Source: an uncultured Bacilli bacterium (GTDB lineage Bacteria > Bacillota_I > Bacilli_A > RFN20 > CAG-449). Taken from it: 36,815 nucleotides of DNA. Where the stretch lies: assembly GCA_947595215.1 (NCBI GenBank), contig CANQEO010000009.1, positions 1 to 36,815 of the forward strand, given 5' to 3'. Under the pieces are notes generated by a model. The model worked only from the letters and a program-made list of their open reading frames with translations, searched no databases and was not told where the DNA came from. The translations under genes were made by a program, and so were the position numbers. Shown here piece after piece: positions 6,719-15,835 of the stretch (its first letter is position 1; each line of letters begins with the position of its first letter).

Positions 6719-8274
6719 AAAAGAGAACAGTTATTTATGCAAGGTTTTCCTCGCACACACAGACGGAGCAATCCATAGAGGGACAACTCCGCGAATGTTA
6801 TGATTACGCCAAACGGCAGGACTTAACTGTCGTTGGAGAATATATAGACAGAGAATTAACGGGAACTACGGACAAACGTCCGCAATTCCTGAAAATGATC
6901 GAGGACAGCAAGAAAAAGACATTTGATTACGTCCTCGTCTACCAGTTAGACCGCTTTGCTCGTAACCGCTACGACAGCGCAAACTACAAGGCTAAACTGA
7001 AAAAGAACGGCGTGAGAGTCCTCTCGGCAAAGGAAAATATAACCGAGGATGCGAGCGGCATACTCATCGAGGGTGTCCTTGAAAGCATGGCGGAATATTA
7101 CTCCGCCGAACTTTCGCAAAAGGTCAAGCGCGGCATTAAAGAAAGCCTCACAAAAGGTTATTTCATCGGTGGAAATTGTTTATTCGGCTATGACATTGTG
7201 GATAAACATTGGGCAGTCAATCCCACCGAAGCCGAAATCGTGCGAGATATGTTTGCCCGCTATAAGAGCGGAGAGAAAGCCAAAAGCATTGTGGACAGGC
7301 TAAACGCGCAAGGTATCCGCAACAAAAGTGGAGCGGCATTTACGGTCAATTCGTTTGCCAAAATTATCCGCAACAGCAAGTATGCGGGAATTGTCATCAA
7401 CAATGGCGAAACCTATGAAAACGTCGTCCCCGCTATTGTGGACAAGGACACATACGAAACTTGCAACCGTATAATGGACAATCAACGGCACAAGCAAAAG
7501 ACCGTACAGGAACACAGCGAATACGTTTTGTCCGGAAAACTCTTCTGCGGATACTGCGGCACGCTCATGACCGCCGAGGACGGAACGAGTCATACGGGCA
7601 AGATCTATCACTATTACAAGTGTTTTAACCGCAAGAAGAACAAGGATCAATGCAACAAGAGCAACATTACAAAAGAGAAGCTCGAAAACCTCGTCTTTGA
7701 AGCAACAATCGAATACGTCTTAAAACCTCAGGCGATAGACAAAATTGCCTCGGCGGTCGTGGAAAAATTCAACAGTAGCATTACAAAGTCCGACTCGCTC
7801 GCTCTGCTCGAAAAGGAGCAACAGCAAGTGCAAAAGTCCATAAACGGCTTCTTGAACGCTATCGCCGAGGGAGTTGTTACGAAGTCTACCAAAGAAAGAC
7901 TGCTTGCTTTGGAACAGCAAAATGATATTCTCGAAGAAAAGATTGCATTGGAAAAAGCAAGACAAGTTCAACCGTTACAATACGAAACGGTAAAGGCGTT
8001 CCTGACTTACTTTGCGAGGAAGAAATACCAAAACGACGAGGAAAAAAACGAATTTTTCAACTCGTTCATCTATCGTGTTGTCCTCTTTGATGACTGCGTT
8101 TATATCTTTTACAACACTTCGCCCGACGCGCCAACAAAAGTTAAACTCGACAAGGACGAACTTGACGAGTTAAAAAGCCCCGAACATAGAAAAAGCACCA
8201 GACTTCAACCGCTTGGGTTCAAATTGGGTGCTAATGGCGGAGGAAGAGGGATTCGAACCCTCGCACCCGATTAA
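6715..8274 (+). CDS. Large serine recombinase (integrase of the element)
   Basis: The product has 519 residues. It contains the resolvase catalytic domain with YARFS (R10, nucleophile S12) and LDRFARNRYD (79-88), the recombinase domain (about 155-260), a zinc ribbon (C278, C281, C303, C313), a coiled coil (about 365-425) and a short tail. It cuts and joins attP and attB through a 5' phosphoserine link. AAAGGAG stands before the ATG, which overlaps the stop of the preceding ORF. The last 12 codons (8236-8271, GGGRGIRTLAPD) and the stop are the antisense of the 3' part of tRNA-Ser. This places the recombinase at the element-chromosome junction and implies that its C terminus differs, or is supplied by attP, in the excised form. 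Classification is certain; use of the tRNA as target is inferred. Confidence 0.95.
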   Translation: MKKRTVIYARFSSHTQTEQSIEGQLRECYDYAKRQDLTVVGEYIDRELTGTTDKRPQFLKMIEDSKKKTFDYVLVYQLDRFARNRYDSANYKAKLKKNGVRVLSAKENITEDASGILIEGVLESMAEYYSAELSQKVKRGIKESLTKGYFIGGNCLFGYDIVDKHWAVNPTEAEIVRDMFARYKSGEKAKSIVDRLNAQGIRNKSGAAFTVNSFAKIIRNSKYAGIVINNGETYENVVPAIVDKDTYETCNRIMDNQRHKQKTVQEHSEYVLSGKLFCGYCGTLMTAEDGTSHTGKIYHYYKCFNRKKNKDQCNKSNITKEKLENLVFEATIEYVLKPQAIDKIASAVVEKFNSSITKSDSLALLEKEQQQVQKSINGFLNAIAEGVVTKSTKERLLALEQQNDILEEKIALEKARQVQPLQYETVKAFLTYFARKKYQNDEEKNEFFNSFIYRVVLFDDCVYIFYNTSPDAPTKVKLDKDELDELKSPEHRKSTRLQPLGFKLGANGGGRGIRTLAPD

Positions 8275-8325
8275 AAGTCTACTAGCTTTCCAAGCCAGCC
8301 CCTTCAGCCACTTGGGTATTCCTCC
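8235..8325 (-). tRNA. tRNA-Ser (GGA anticodon)
   Basis: On the minus strand the acceptor stem GGAGGAA/TTCCTCC with discriminator G and encoded CCA, the GGTTCGAATCC T-arm, a long variable arm typical of serine tRNA, and the anticodon loop TTGGAAA all fit. The 3' end points into the mobile element and overlaps the end of the recombinase gene, so it is the likely attachment site. Confidence 0.95.
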
Positions 8326-8337
8326 AACGCAAAAAGA

Positions 8338-8366
8338 ATTATACTATAAAAAAATAATAATGTCAT
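8338..8366 (-). promoter_or_regulatory. Promoter of tRNA-Ser
   Basis: Read on the minus strand: ATGACA (8366-8361), 17 bp, TATAAT (8343-8338). Transcription would start about six bases before the mature tRNA. Confidence 0.7.
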
Positions 8367-8394
8367 TAAAAAAATATTTTTTATTACCATTAAC

Positions 8395-8423
8395 TTAAGA
8401 AGTGAAGATTAAGATGATATAAT
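8395..8423 (+). promoter_or_regulatory. Promoter of the pseudouridine synthase gene
   Basis: TTAAGA (8395-8400), 17 bp, TATAAT (8418-8423), 21 bases before the ATG. The -35 box is only a partial match. Confidence 0.55.
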
Positions 8424-8444
8424 AGGAAAGAAAAGAGGATAGTT

Positions 8445-9425
8445 ATGAAAGAAATCGTAGTCACTAATAAAGAAAGTGGACAACGCATCGATAAATTGAT
8501 TAGGAAAACTTTAAACGAGGCTCCGCTTAGTTTTATCTATCGTCTTTTTAGAAAAAAAGATATTAAAGTTAATGGTAAAAAAATTGATATCGCATATCAG
8601 GTTAAGGAAAATGATTTAATTACAATTTATGTAACTGATAATCAGTTGTCAGAATTTATAAAGCCTAGAACAATAATAAATTCTCATGTTAAACTAGATA
8701 TTGTTTATGAAGATGATAACATATTAATTGTTAATAAACCTTCTGGAATTTTAGTTCATGGTGATCAAGATGAAAAACGTATCACTTTAACAAATCAAGT
8801 ATTAGGTTATTTAAGTGAAAAAGGTGAGTTTGAAACATCTTCAAATACTTTTATACCTTCACCAGCGCATCGTTTAGATCGAAATACTTCTGGAATGGTG
8901 CTCTTTGGTAAAACAACTGAAGCACTTCAACAATTGATGGAACTATTTAAAGAAAAAGATCAAATCGAGAAAGAATATTACGCTCTTCTTGTCGGAGATG
9001 TTAAAACTAAAGGGAGTATAGATTTACCTTTAATCAAAGATGAAAAGAAAAACTTGGTCCACGTTGGAAGTTTAAAGAATGGCTCTAAAGAGGCGCATAC
9101 AAAATATGAAAAAGTAATCTATAAAGATGGTTTTAGTCTAGTTAAAGCAAAACTTTTAACTGGTAGGACTCATCAATTGCGTGTTCATTTTCAAGCTATT
9201 GGTCATCCGATAGTAGGAGATGGAAAATATGGCGATATCGATGCAAATCGTAGATTTAAGGAAAGATTTAACTATGAAGGTCAATTTCTCCACGCTTATA
9301 AATTTTCGTTTAAAAAGATTGATGGAAAGCTTTCTTATTTATCAAATCGTACGTTTAAAATAGAATTTCCAAAAAAAGAAAAAGAAATTATTAGTCTTTT
9401 ATATAGAAATGACTATAATGTTTGA
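8445..9425 (+). CDS. RluA-family 23S rRNA pseudouridine synthase
   Basis: The product has 326 residues. An N-terminal S4 RNA-binding domain (about 1-75, QRIDKLIRK...IKVNGKKI) is followed by the RluA catalytic domain with VNKPSGILVHG and the HRLDRNTSG motif, whose Asp (near residue 144) is the catalytic nucleophile. LLTGRTHQLRVHFQAIGHPIVGDGKYG is the usual C-terminal signature. It converts uridine to pseudouridine in 23S rRNA; RluC- and RluD-type substrates cannot be separated from sequence alone. Length and order of domains are normal. It is the first chromosomal protein gene next to the element and precedes a membrane-protein operon. Confidence 0.92.
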   Translation: MKEIVVTNKESGQRIDKLIRKTLNEAPLSFIYRLFRKKDIKVNGKKIDIAYQVKENDLITIYVTDNQLSEFIKPRTIINSHVKLDIVYEDDNILIVNKPSGILVHGDQDEKRITLTNQVLGYLSEKGEFETSSNTFIPSPAHRLDRNTSGMVLFGKTTEALQQLMELFKEKDQIEKEYYALLVGDVKTKGSIDLPLIKDEKKNLVHVGSLKNGSKEAHTKYEKVIYKDGFSLVKAKLLTGRTHQLRVHFQAIGHPIVGDGKYGDIDANRRFKERFNYEGQFLHAYKFSFKKIDGKLSYLSNRTFKIEFPKKEKEIISLLYRNDYNV

Positions 9426-9457
9426 TATATTATTTATATATAAATAAGGAGACAAAC

Positions 9458-10012
9458 ATGAGCATTTTAACTGTGTCTAATGTTCTAATCGTTATAGCTA
9501 TTGTCATCTTGTTTTTTGAATTATGTTCATCAGATTCTAAAATAAAACGTCAAAGCATTAGTATTTTGTTGGCATCAAGTCTTACTACCATATGGTATTT
9601 CTTAGATAAATACATTCCATTTTGTCAAAAGTTCCGTAACAAGTTTGTACGTGAAATAAAATCGTCAGGTAAAGTTATCTTCGATGAATATCAATTAGAT
9701 GATCAGACTATAAAACTTATGCTAAGCGTGCTTTTCTTTTTACTAGCGTTGGTTTTAGCCTATATTGTAATCCGCTTGATTACACTTTGCTTATTTAAGA
9801 AGAAATATCTTATGAAACGTGTTAAGTATGGAGTGGATTTTAAATCATTCTTTATTCATTTGCCACTTATCATTTTTAATAGCGCAGTATTTATGGCTTT
9901 TGCTTTTGTTTTAACATATGTATTAAAAAATCTATCATTCTTAGACATAGGCATTTTAAAAGATGCTTTTATTTGGATTGAGGAAATTCTAAAAGGAGGC
10001 TTAGGATTATGA
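9458..10012 (+). CDS. Unrecognised membrane protein
   Basis: The product has 184 residues. Hydrophobic segments are seen at about 4-23, 30-48, 85-108 and 130-155, with a charged loop between (KFRNKFVREIKSSGKVIFDEYQ). The general look is like CvpA-type proteins, but I do not recognise a family. ATG 9458 is preceded by AAGGAGAC; the longer frame from 9422 lacks a site. Its stop overlaps the next ATG (ATGA at 10009), the first of three such overlaps that tie it to phosphoglucomutase. Confidence 0.8.
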   Translation: MSILTVSNVLIVIAIVILFFELCSSDSKIKRQSISILLASSLTTIWYFLDKYIPFCQKFRNKFVREIKSSGKVIFDEYQLDDQTIKLMLSVLFFLLALVLAYIVIRLITLCLFKKKYLMKRVKYGVDFKSFFIHLPLIIFNSAVFMAFAFVLTYVLKNLSFLDIGILKDAFIWIEEILKGGLGL

Positions 10013-11100
10013 AAAAAATCGAAAAAGCTGTTCTTTTAGCAGATATCTTTGGAGCGGATACTGAGAAGTTTTTACCATCATATCTTGATACATTGAAAAA
10101 TTCTAAAGAATATGCAGAACTAAAATATAATTTAAATAAAAATCGCAATTATTATTCTTCGTCAATCTTTAAGATTAAAGATTTATACGAAGGCATATCT
10201 TTTGAAAATGTTGAAAGTTATGAAGATGCGGTTATTTTATCAGGAAAAATATTTTATTTATTACATATTTCTAACGATTTAAATCATATTAATCCATTGC
10301 TTTATCTAGAAAAGAAAAAACGTTCTGTCACTTTAGGTGATATTAAAATGGAATTTGATGGAAAAGATCGTTCACTTAGTGATATCGCTCAAGATAGTAA
10401 CTATACTAGTAGGTTTAAAGTCGAACGTGTTAAAAAAGTATTCTCAAATTGGGTACTTGATGCAGAAACATTAATAATTAACCCAATGAGGGTTATTATG
10501 TTTAAAAGAAGAAATTTACCTAAGCGTAAGATATATAATCGTTCAAAGAAATTCTTACTATTAATGTCGATTCTTCTTTCGCTTGTAGCTCTTGCTAGTT
10601 TCATGTTTAAGAATCCAGTTCACAATTATTTTATGTTACTTCAAGAAGGAGAGGGAAATTTAAAAAATATTCTCTATTGGACAGCAGGAGTATCATATAT
10701 TGTCTTCTTAGTATTTGTGTTTTTATTTGATATGTTCTTTATATTTGACATCTCAAGAAGAAGAAAGTTCTTAAGAAGATATATTTCTGCTCGCCATATG
10801 TTAGTAGTGAATGGTAGAGATATCATTGAAAAATATAATCGTGATAAAGCTCGCCTATATGTTGATTTAATGGATTCGATTACCAATCGCACCGCTTTAG
10901 AGAAAAAAGCCTCAATATATTGCGATCTAGCTAAATATTACCCATGTTTAGTTTATCTAGACAAGATTAACCATCATCGTCGCCGCATTCGTCGTGAAGA
11001 AGAAAAGGGAATCTATTCATTCCTAATGGGTGTAACTATTTTCGCATTACTTATTGTTGGCGTTATTATGGGTCTTATGATAGGAGGTGTCATTAAATGA
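10009..11100 (+). CDS. Unrecognised membrane protein with large cytoplasmic part
   Basis: The product has 363 residues. A soluble N-terminal part (about 1-180) is followed by three hydrophobic segments: about 184-202 (FLLLMSILLSLVALASFMF), about 224-247 and 340-361 (glycine-rich, IVGVIMGLMIGG). A basic region lies between, ending HHRRRIRREEEKG. No family is recognised. It overlaps its neighbours by ATGA at both ends, so it must be made together with them. An envelope role next to phosphoglucomutase is plausible but not shown. Confidence 0.8.
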   Translation: MKKIEKAVLLADIFGADTEKFLPSYLDTLKNSKEYAELKYNLNKNRNYYSSSIFKIKDLYEGISFENVESYEDAVILSGKIFYLLHISNDLNHINPLLYLEKKKRSVTLGDIKMEFDGKDRSLSDIAQDSNYTSRFKVERVKKVFSNWVLDAETLIINPMRVIMFKRRNLPKRKIYNRSKKFLLLMSILLSLVALASFMFKNPVHNYFMLLQEGEGNLKNILYWTAGVSYIVFLVFVFLFDMFFIFDISRRRKFLRRYISARHMLVVNGRDIIEKYNRDKARLYVDLMDSITNRTALEKKASIYCDLAKYYPCLVYLDKINHHRRRIRREEEKGIYSFLMGVTIFALLIVGVIMGLMIGGVIK

Positions 11101-11801
11101 GTTTTACAATAACGATAAAAGATCGTGAAATTTACTCGTTTGAAGACTTTGGTCTTGTCATTAACGAATATCCGGAAGAATGTTTTAAGTTAATAAATAG
11201 CATTAAATTTTTAAGAATTTTAAAACTAGAAGATCCGGAAAAGTATGAAAAAGTTATTGAATTAGCAAAAAGAGAAAAAGACTTTTATCCATTCATTTTT
11301 GAGATTCAATATATCTTTAATCCTTTTATGGAACTCCGTTATCATGGTTATAGTTTCGATAATTTGAAAGATTTAGGAAGAAAGATTCTTTCATATGGAC
11401 CACTTATAGATATTTACTTAAAAGATTTCTTGAAATATAAGTTACTGTCTAAATACATGGAGTTTAGCGGACTGAAAGTCAGTAACCCACGTACTTATGA
11501 TGAGGTGCTTAAACTTGAACAAGAATTTGTCACTAACGAAAATAAAGCATATTTTAAATTAGGGTTCTTGCTCGCTGAAACAGAAGTTATTATCTATGAC
11601 AATCGCCCCTATGCCGATATTAAGACCTTTTTTGAAGCGATGCTTAGCAATTACTATTTATCTAGATTCAGCGCCAACTTTGAAAAAGATCAGTATGTGT
11701 ATGCATGGATTGAGGTATTAGGGTACGGATCGGGCATTGACCGTTATAAGAATTTGGTCGATACGATTGAACAACAGGAAGCAGGCGTAAGAGATTTATG
11801 A
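11097..11801 (+). CDS. Unrecognised soluble protein
   Basis: The product has 234 residues, with no signal peptide or membrane segment. It is rich in aromatic and charged residues (EKDFYPFIFEIQYIFNPFMELRYHGYSFDNL, KDFLKYKLLSKYMEFSGLKV) and probably all-helical. I recognise no domain. It overlaps the membrane protein before it and pgcA after it (ATGA at 11097 and 11798), so the four genes form one translationally coupled unit. Confidence 0.78.
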   Translation: MSFTITIKDREIYSFEDFGLVINEYPEECFKLINSIKFLRILKLEDPEKYEKVIELAKREKDFYPFIFEIQYIFNPFMELRYHGYSFDNLKDLGRKILSYGPLIDIYLKDFLKYKLLSKYMEFSGLKVSNPRTYDEVLKLEQEFVTNENKAYFKLGFLLAETEVIIYDNRPYADIKTFFEAMLSNYYLSRFSANFEKDQYVYAWIEVLGYGSGIDRYKNLVDTIEQQEAGVRDL

Positions 11802-13507
11802 CAGTTAAAGAAAAATATCAACGTTGGTTAAGTGACGAAAAAGTTACTGACGACACTAAAAACCAATTAATTAATTATACTCCCGAGCAAATTGAAGACG
11901 CTTTTTATCGTGAGTTAGAATTTGGTACCGCTGGATTACGCGGAATTTTAGGTCCCGGAAGCAATAGATTAAATGTTTTCGTGGTCCGTAAAGCGACCAT
12001 TGGTTTTGCTAAATATTTGCTTCAAAAATATAATGATGCGCGCAGCCGTGGTGTAGTTATTTCTTATGATAATAGATTATTCTCAAAAACTTTCGCTAAT
12101 GAAGCTGCTCAAGTTCTTTCGCAATCTGGAATAAAAACCTATCTTTTTGAATCTTTGCGTCCTTCTCCAGAACTTTCTTTCGCAGTTAGAAAGGCAAATG
12201 CGGTTGGTGGTATTATGATTACTGCGTCTCATAACCCAAAAGAATATAATGGTTATAAAGTTTATGATAAAAACGGATGTCAAATCGTTCCTGATGAAAT
12301 TCAACCACTTGTTGAAATTATTGATAAATTAGGATTTGAACTCGATGTTAAAGTTGAGCGTTATGTTTTAGAGGGCCAAATTATCAAGATTGGCAAAGAT
12401 TTTGATGATGATTACGTTAAACATATTAAGAGTATTGAATTTGATAATACGCTTTCTAAAAAGGATTTTAAGATTGTGTTTTCACCACAGCATGGTGCAA
12501 GCTATCTTCCAGCTATGCGAGTTTTTAAAGAACTCGGTTATGAAGTGATTCCAGTTGAAGAGCAATGCGTTGCCGATCCGCTTTTTTCAAAAACTGAATC
12601 TCCAAATCCTGAAGATCCGCGATCATTTGAATTACCATTAGAATATGCACGTAAATATGATGCGGATATCATTCTTGTCACAGATCCAGATGGTGATCGT
12701 GTTGGCTTTGCTTATAAAAATAGCGAAGGAGATTACACTTTATTAAGTGGCAATAAAACCGGTGCTTTAATGATTGATTACATCTTATCACAACGTCAAA
12801 GAAGAGGATTTTTAAAGAATAATAGCGTTATTTTTGATACTGTCGTAACTTCTTCTTTAGGTAGAGAAATTGCAAAATATTATGGCGTTCAATCTGAATC
12901 GGTCTTAACTGGCTTTAAGTATATCGGGGAAAGAATTGAGCATTACAATAAAACTAACGAAAAAACGTTTGAATTTGGTTATGAAGAATCTTATGGTTAT
13001 CTTGTCAAAGATTTCACTCGTGATAAAGATTCATTGCAAGCTATGATTACTATCGCTGAATTATCCAATTATCATCGTTTGCATGGTGTTAATATCGATG
13101 TCGCTTTAGATGAGATTTATCGCCGTCACGGCTATAGCCAAGATAAATTATTCTCGATTTATTTTAAAGGTAAAACCGGATTTGATAAGATGAAAGAAAT
13201 CATGGATACTTTACACGAAAAACCACTTCAAAAAATCGGAAGTCAAAAAATAGTAATCTTTGAGGATTATTTAAAGCAAATACGCATTGATAAAGAAGGC
13301 AAGCATGTAATGGATCATTTACCAAAAACTAACTTAGTTAAATTTTATTTAGCGGATGGCTCCTCAATCGCTATTAGACCTTCCGGAACCGAACCGAAAT
13401 GTAAGTTCTACTATGAAGCTAAAGGCGCTTGCTTAAAAGATGTATTAAAGAAACCGGATTTAATTCATAAAGCACTTCTTAAGTCTTTAAATTTCGAAGA
13501 CCTGTAG
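11798..13507 (+). CDS. pgcA: Phosphoglucomutase (alpha-D-phosphohexomutase family)
   Basis: The product has 569 residues, the usual length for the Bacillus PgcA type. It interconverts glucose 6-phosphate and glucose 1-phosphate, feeding UDP-glucose and cell-envelope glycans. The active-site serine lies in TASHNP (near residue 142), the metal loop is DPDGDR (near 296), the sugar-binding loop is FGYEESYG, and the phosphate-binding loop is RPSGTEPK (near 527). All four are intact. It ends an overlapping operon with three unknown genes, and its stop lies in the loop of the following terminator. Confidence 0.95.
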   Translation: MTVKEKYQRWLSDEKVTDDTKNQLINYTPEQIEDAFYRELEFGTAGLRGILGPGSNRLNVFVVRKATIGFAKYLLQKYNDARSRGVVISYDNRLFSKTFANEAAQVLSQSGIKTYLFESLRPSPELSFAVRKANAVGGIMITASHNPKEYNGYKVYDKNGCQIVPDEIQPLVEIIDKLGFELDVKVERYVLEGQIIKIGKDFDDDYVKHIKSIEFDNTLSKKDFKIVFSPQHGASYLPAMRVFKELGYEVIPVEEQCVADPLFSKTESPNPEDPRSFELPLEYARKYDADIILVTDPDGDRVGFAYKNSEGDYTLLSGNKTGALMIDYILSQRQRRGFLKNNSVIFDTVVTSSLGREIAKYYGVQSESVLTGFKYIGERIEHYNKTNEKTFEFGYEESYGYLVKDFTRDKDSLQAMITIAELSNYHRLHGVNIDVALDEIYRRHGYSQDKLFSIYFKGKTGFDKMKEIMDTLHEKPLQKIGSQKIVIFEDYLKQIRIDKEGKHVMDHLPKTNLVKFYLADGSSIAIRPSGTEPKCKFYYEAKGACLKDVLKKPDLIHKALLKSLNFEDL

Positions 13508-13524
13508 TTGCAGGTCTTTTATTT
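13497..13524 (+). terminator. Intrinsic terminator after pgcA
   Basis: AAGACCTG/CAGGTCTT with a six-base loop that contains the TAG stop, followed by a T-rich run. Confidence 0.85.
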
Positions 13525-13597
13525 TAACTAGATAATTTAAACAATTTCTTTTTTCAAAAGATTCCACTATAATAGAATGAGTATGCGAGGTAACCTT

Positions 13598-14446
13598 ATG
13601 GATGGTATTTTATTAGTTAATAAACCAATCGGATTAACTTCAAGACAACTAGTTAATTCTATTTCAAAAACATTAAAGGTAAAAAAAGTTGGTCACACAG
13701 GAACTCTTGATCCTTTTGCTAATGGATTAATGGTAGTAACAGTTAACAAAGCCACTAAAATTGCACAATATCTTGAAGGTTTAAATAAACATTATATCGC
13801 TGAAATAACTTTAGGTGCCAATACCGATACTTTAGATTGCACTGGAAATATCGTTGAGAAAAAAGGTGTAAGGTTACCATTAGATCGTGATGAAGTTTTG
13901 AAAGTTTGCGCTTCTTTTGTCGGCAAGATTAAACAAGTACCTCCGATGTATTCCGCCATTAAAAAAGATGGTGAAGAGCTATATAAAAAAGCGAGGCGTG
14001 GTGAAGTAGTTGAACGCAAAGAACGCGTAGTCACCATTGAAAAAATCGATGTACTTTCAATTACTCTTAATAAGATTATCATTGATGTTGTTTGCTCAAA
14101 AGGAACTTATATTCGTACTCTTGGAGAAGATATCGGTAACAAGCTTGGGTTTGGCGGATTTTTAAGTATGTTAACAAGAGTTGGTGTTGGACCATATGAT
14201 CTCAAGCAAGCTAAAGAAGTTAATGATATAACTTTAGAAGATTTCATTCCGATCGAGGAGGCTTTAAATCATCTCCCTTCATTTAAAGTGTTTGGTAAAA
14301 TTGAAAAAATGGTTAGAAATGGTGTTGCAATTAACATTGATGATTCTAATGATTTATTGGTGATTAAAAACGCCGAAGGAATCGCACTTGCTGTCTATCG
14401 CCGTGAAGATAGTAACTTATATCGTTGCGAACGCGGATTGCTTTAA
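13598..14446 (+). CDS. truB: tRNA pseudouridine-55 synthase
   Basis: The product has 282 residues. It makes pseudouridine at position 55 in the T-loop of tRNAs. The motif HTGTLDPFANG near residue 41 holds the catalytic Asp; LLVNKPIGLTS near the start and SKGTYIRTLGEDIG near residue 168 are also typical. I chose ATG 13598 (GAGG seven bases before) over ATG 13577, because a TATAAT box at 13568-13573 would start the transcript at about 13580. ribF follows one base after the stop, the usual truB-ribF pair. Confidence 0.95.
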   Translation: MDGILLVNKPIGLTSRQLVNSISKTLKVKKVGHTGTLDPFANGLMVVTVNKATKIAQYLEGLNKHYIAEITLGANTDTLDCTGNIVEKKGVRLPLDRDEVLKVCASFVGKIKQVPPMYSAIKKDGEELYKKARRGEVVERKERVVTIEKIDVLSITLNKIIIDVVCSKGTYIRTLGEDIGNKLGFGGFLSMLTRVGVGPYDLKQAKEVNDITLEDFIPIEEALNHLPSFKVFGKIEKMVRNGVAINIDDSNDLLVIKNAEGIALAVYRREDSNLYRCERGLL

Positions 14447-14447
14447 T

Positions 14448-15362
14448 ATGAAGACTTTAAAGCTCAAATTATATGAAGTGGATTATATTGATGATCTTGC
14501 TTTATGCTTGGGCTTTTTTGATGGACTACATCAGGGACATCTTCAATTGGTGAAAGAAAGTTTGCAGTGTAATTTAAAAAGTGCCGTGATGACATTTTCT
14601 ATATCACCATTTTTTTATAGTAAGCATAAAAAAGAACAATTATTGACGCCGATCGAAGAACGAAAAAAAATACTAGAGGCATTAGGTATTAATTATTTAA
14701 TTGTTCTTGAATTTGATGATGAAGTCATGAAACTTTCAAAAGAGGATTTTATCGAAAAGGTTATAATTAAATTAGGCGCTAAAAAAATCATTTGTGGATT
14801 TGATTACTCGTTTGGGTATCGTGCAGAAGGAAAAGTCAATGATCTCGTCAATCTTTCAAAAGGTAGATATGAAGTAAAAGTGATTGAAAAGGTTTTAGAT
14901 GAAGAAGAAAAGATATCTTCAACGAGGATAGTTAATTTGATTAAAAATGGTCAAATTGAAAAAGCTAATGAGTTATTAACTCGTCCTTATAAGATAATTG
15001 GTACTGTTGTTAAAGGTCTTCAAAATGGTCGCAAGTTTGGTTTTCCAACCGCAAATGTGAAGCCTTTATATTCATATGTATTACCTAAAAATGGGGTTTA
15101 TATCGGAAAAGTAATAGTGGACGATAAAGAGTATTTATCGATGATTAATATCGGAAGACATCCTACTATAATGGAACTTGAAGAACCGATTATTGAAACT
15201 CATATTTTAGATTATTCTTCTGATATATATGGGAAAAGAATTGAAGTAATATTTTATTCTTTTTTAAGAAATGAACAAAAATTTGCATCATTCGAGGAAT
15301 TGATAAAAATGCTTAGTAAAAATAAAGAAGATGTACGCAATTATTTTAGTAAAAAAGATTAA
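14448..15362 (+). CDS. ribF: Bifunctional riboflavin kinase / FAD synthetase
   Basis: The product has 304 residues. The N-terminal nucleotidyltransferase domain has GFFDGLHQGHLQLV (the HxGH-like motif), CGFDYSFGYRAEGKV and SSTRIVNLIKNGQIEKAN. The C-terminal riboflavin kinase domain (from about 180) has GRKFGFPTANVKP. It makes FMN and then FAD from riboflavin. The ATG at 14448 lies one base after truB, so the two are co-translated; the longer frame from 14388 would overlap truB deeply and lacks a ribosome site. Confidence 0.95.
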   Translation: MKTLKLKLYEVDYIDDLALCLGFFDGLHQGHLQLVKESLQCNLKSAVMTFSISPFFYSKHKKEQLLTPIEERKKILEALGINYLIVLEFDDEVMKLSKEDFIEKVIIKLGAKKIICGFDYSFGYRAEGKVNDLVNLSKGRYEVKVIEKVLDEEEKISSTRIVNLIKNGQIEKANELLTRPYKIIGTVVKGLQNGRKFGFPTANVKPLYSYVLPKNGVYIGKVIVDDKEYLSMINIGRHPTIMELEEPIIETHILDYSSDIYGKRIEVIFYSFLRNEQKFASFEELIKMLSKNKEDVRNYFSKKD

Positions 15363-15367
15363 ACTTG

Positions 15368-15396
15368 TTGCACTAACTAATTATAAAGTTTATATT
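15368..15396 (+). promoter_or_regulatory. Promoter of rpsO
   Basis: TTGCAC (15368-15373), 17 bp, TATATT (15391-15396). This leaves a leader of about 80 bases before rpsO, ending in AGGAGG; S15 commonly regulates its own mRNA in such leaders. Confidence 0.7.
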
Positions 15397-15480
15397 AATA
15401 GAGCGACTTATCCGCAGATTATCGAATCTCCAACGATCTTCTATGAATAAGTTAAGAAAAGCTGATAGGAGGATAAAAAA

Positions 15481-15750
15481 ATGGCATTAGCAAAAGAGAC
15501 AGTTCAAGAACTAGTCAAAAAGTACGGAAAAGATGAAAAAGATACCGGTTCAACTGCTGTGCAAATCGCATTAATGACTGCACAAATCAATTCTTTAACT
15601 GAACACCTTAAAGTTCACAAGCATGATCACCATTCACGTAGAGGATTATTTATGCTTGTCGGTAAAAGAAGAGGATTACTTGACTACTTAAGCCGTAATG
15701 ACTACGATGCTTATGTAAAGTTGATTGCTGAATTAGGAATCAGAAAATAA
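15481..15750 (+). CDS. rpsO: 30S ribosomal protein S15
   Basis: The product has 89 residues, the normal size. It binds 16S rRNA helices 20-22 early in assembly of the small subunit. [36 protein letters not shown] and [10 protein letters not shown] are diagnostic. AGGAGG lies before the ATG. It is an independent unit with its own promoter and a clean terminator. Confidence 0.98.
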   Translation: MALAKETVQELVKKYGKDEKDTGSTAVQIALMTAQINSLTEHLKVHKHDHHSRRGLFMLVGKRRGLLDYLSRNDYDAYVKLIAELGIRK

Positions 15751-15772
15751 CATGCTTCGGCATGTTTTTTTT
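15749..15772 (+). terminator. Intrinsic terminator after rpsO
   Basis: AACATGC-TTCG-GCATGTT, a stem closed by a stable TTCG tetraloop, followed by a run of T. Confidence 0.92.
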
Positions 15773-15800
15773 CTACTCAGTTTTAACTTTTGTTTTCGTG

Positions 15801-15809
15801 TGGTATACT
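15801..15809 (+). promoter_or_regulatory. Extended -10 promoter
   Basis: TGGTATACT, an extended -10 element, 27 bases before the next ATG. No good -35 is seen. Confidence 0.5.
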
Positions 15810-15835
15810 TTTTATAAAAGAGAGGAGAAATTTAA

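Noticed and set aside
1-8234. CRISPR array or insertion-sequence transposase
   Set aside because: No regularly spaced repeats and no transposase motifs were seen; the only recombinase is the serine integrase.
8213-8398. Plus-strand frame that starts in the recombinase end and crosses tRNA-Ser
   Set aside because: The peptide is the antisense of tRNA-Ser in another frame, a common false gene.
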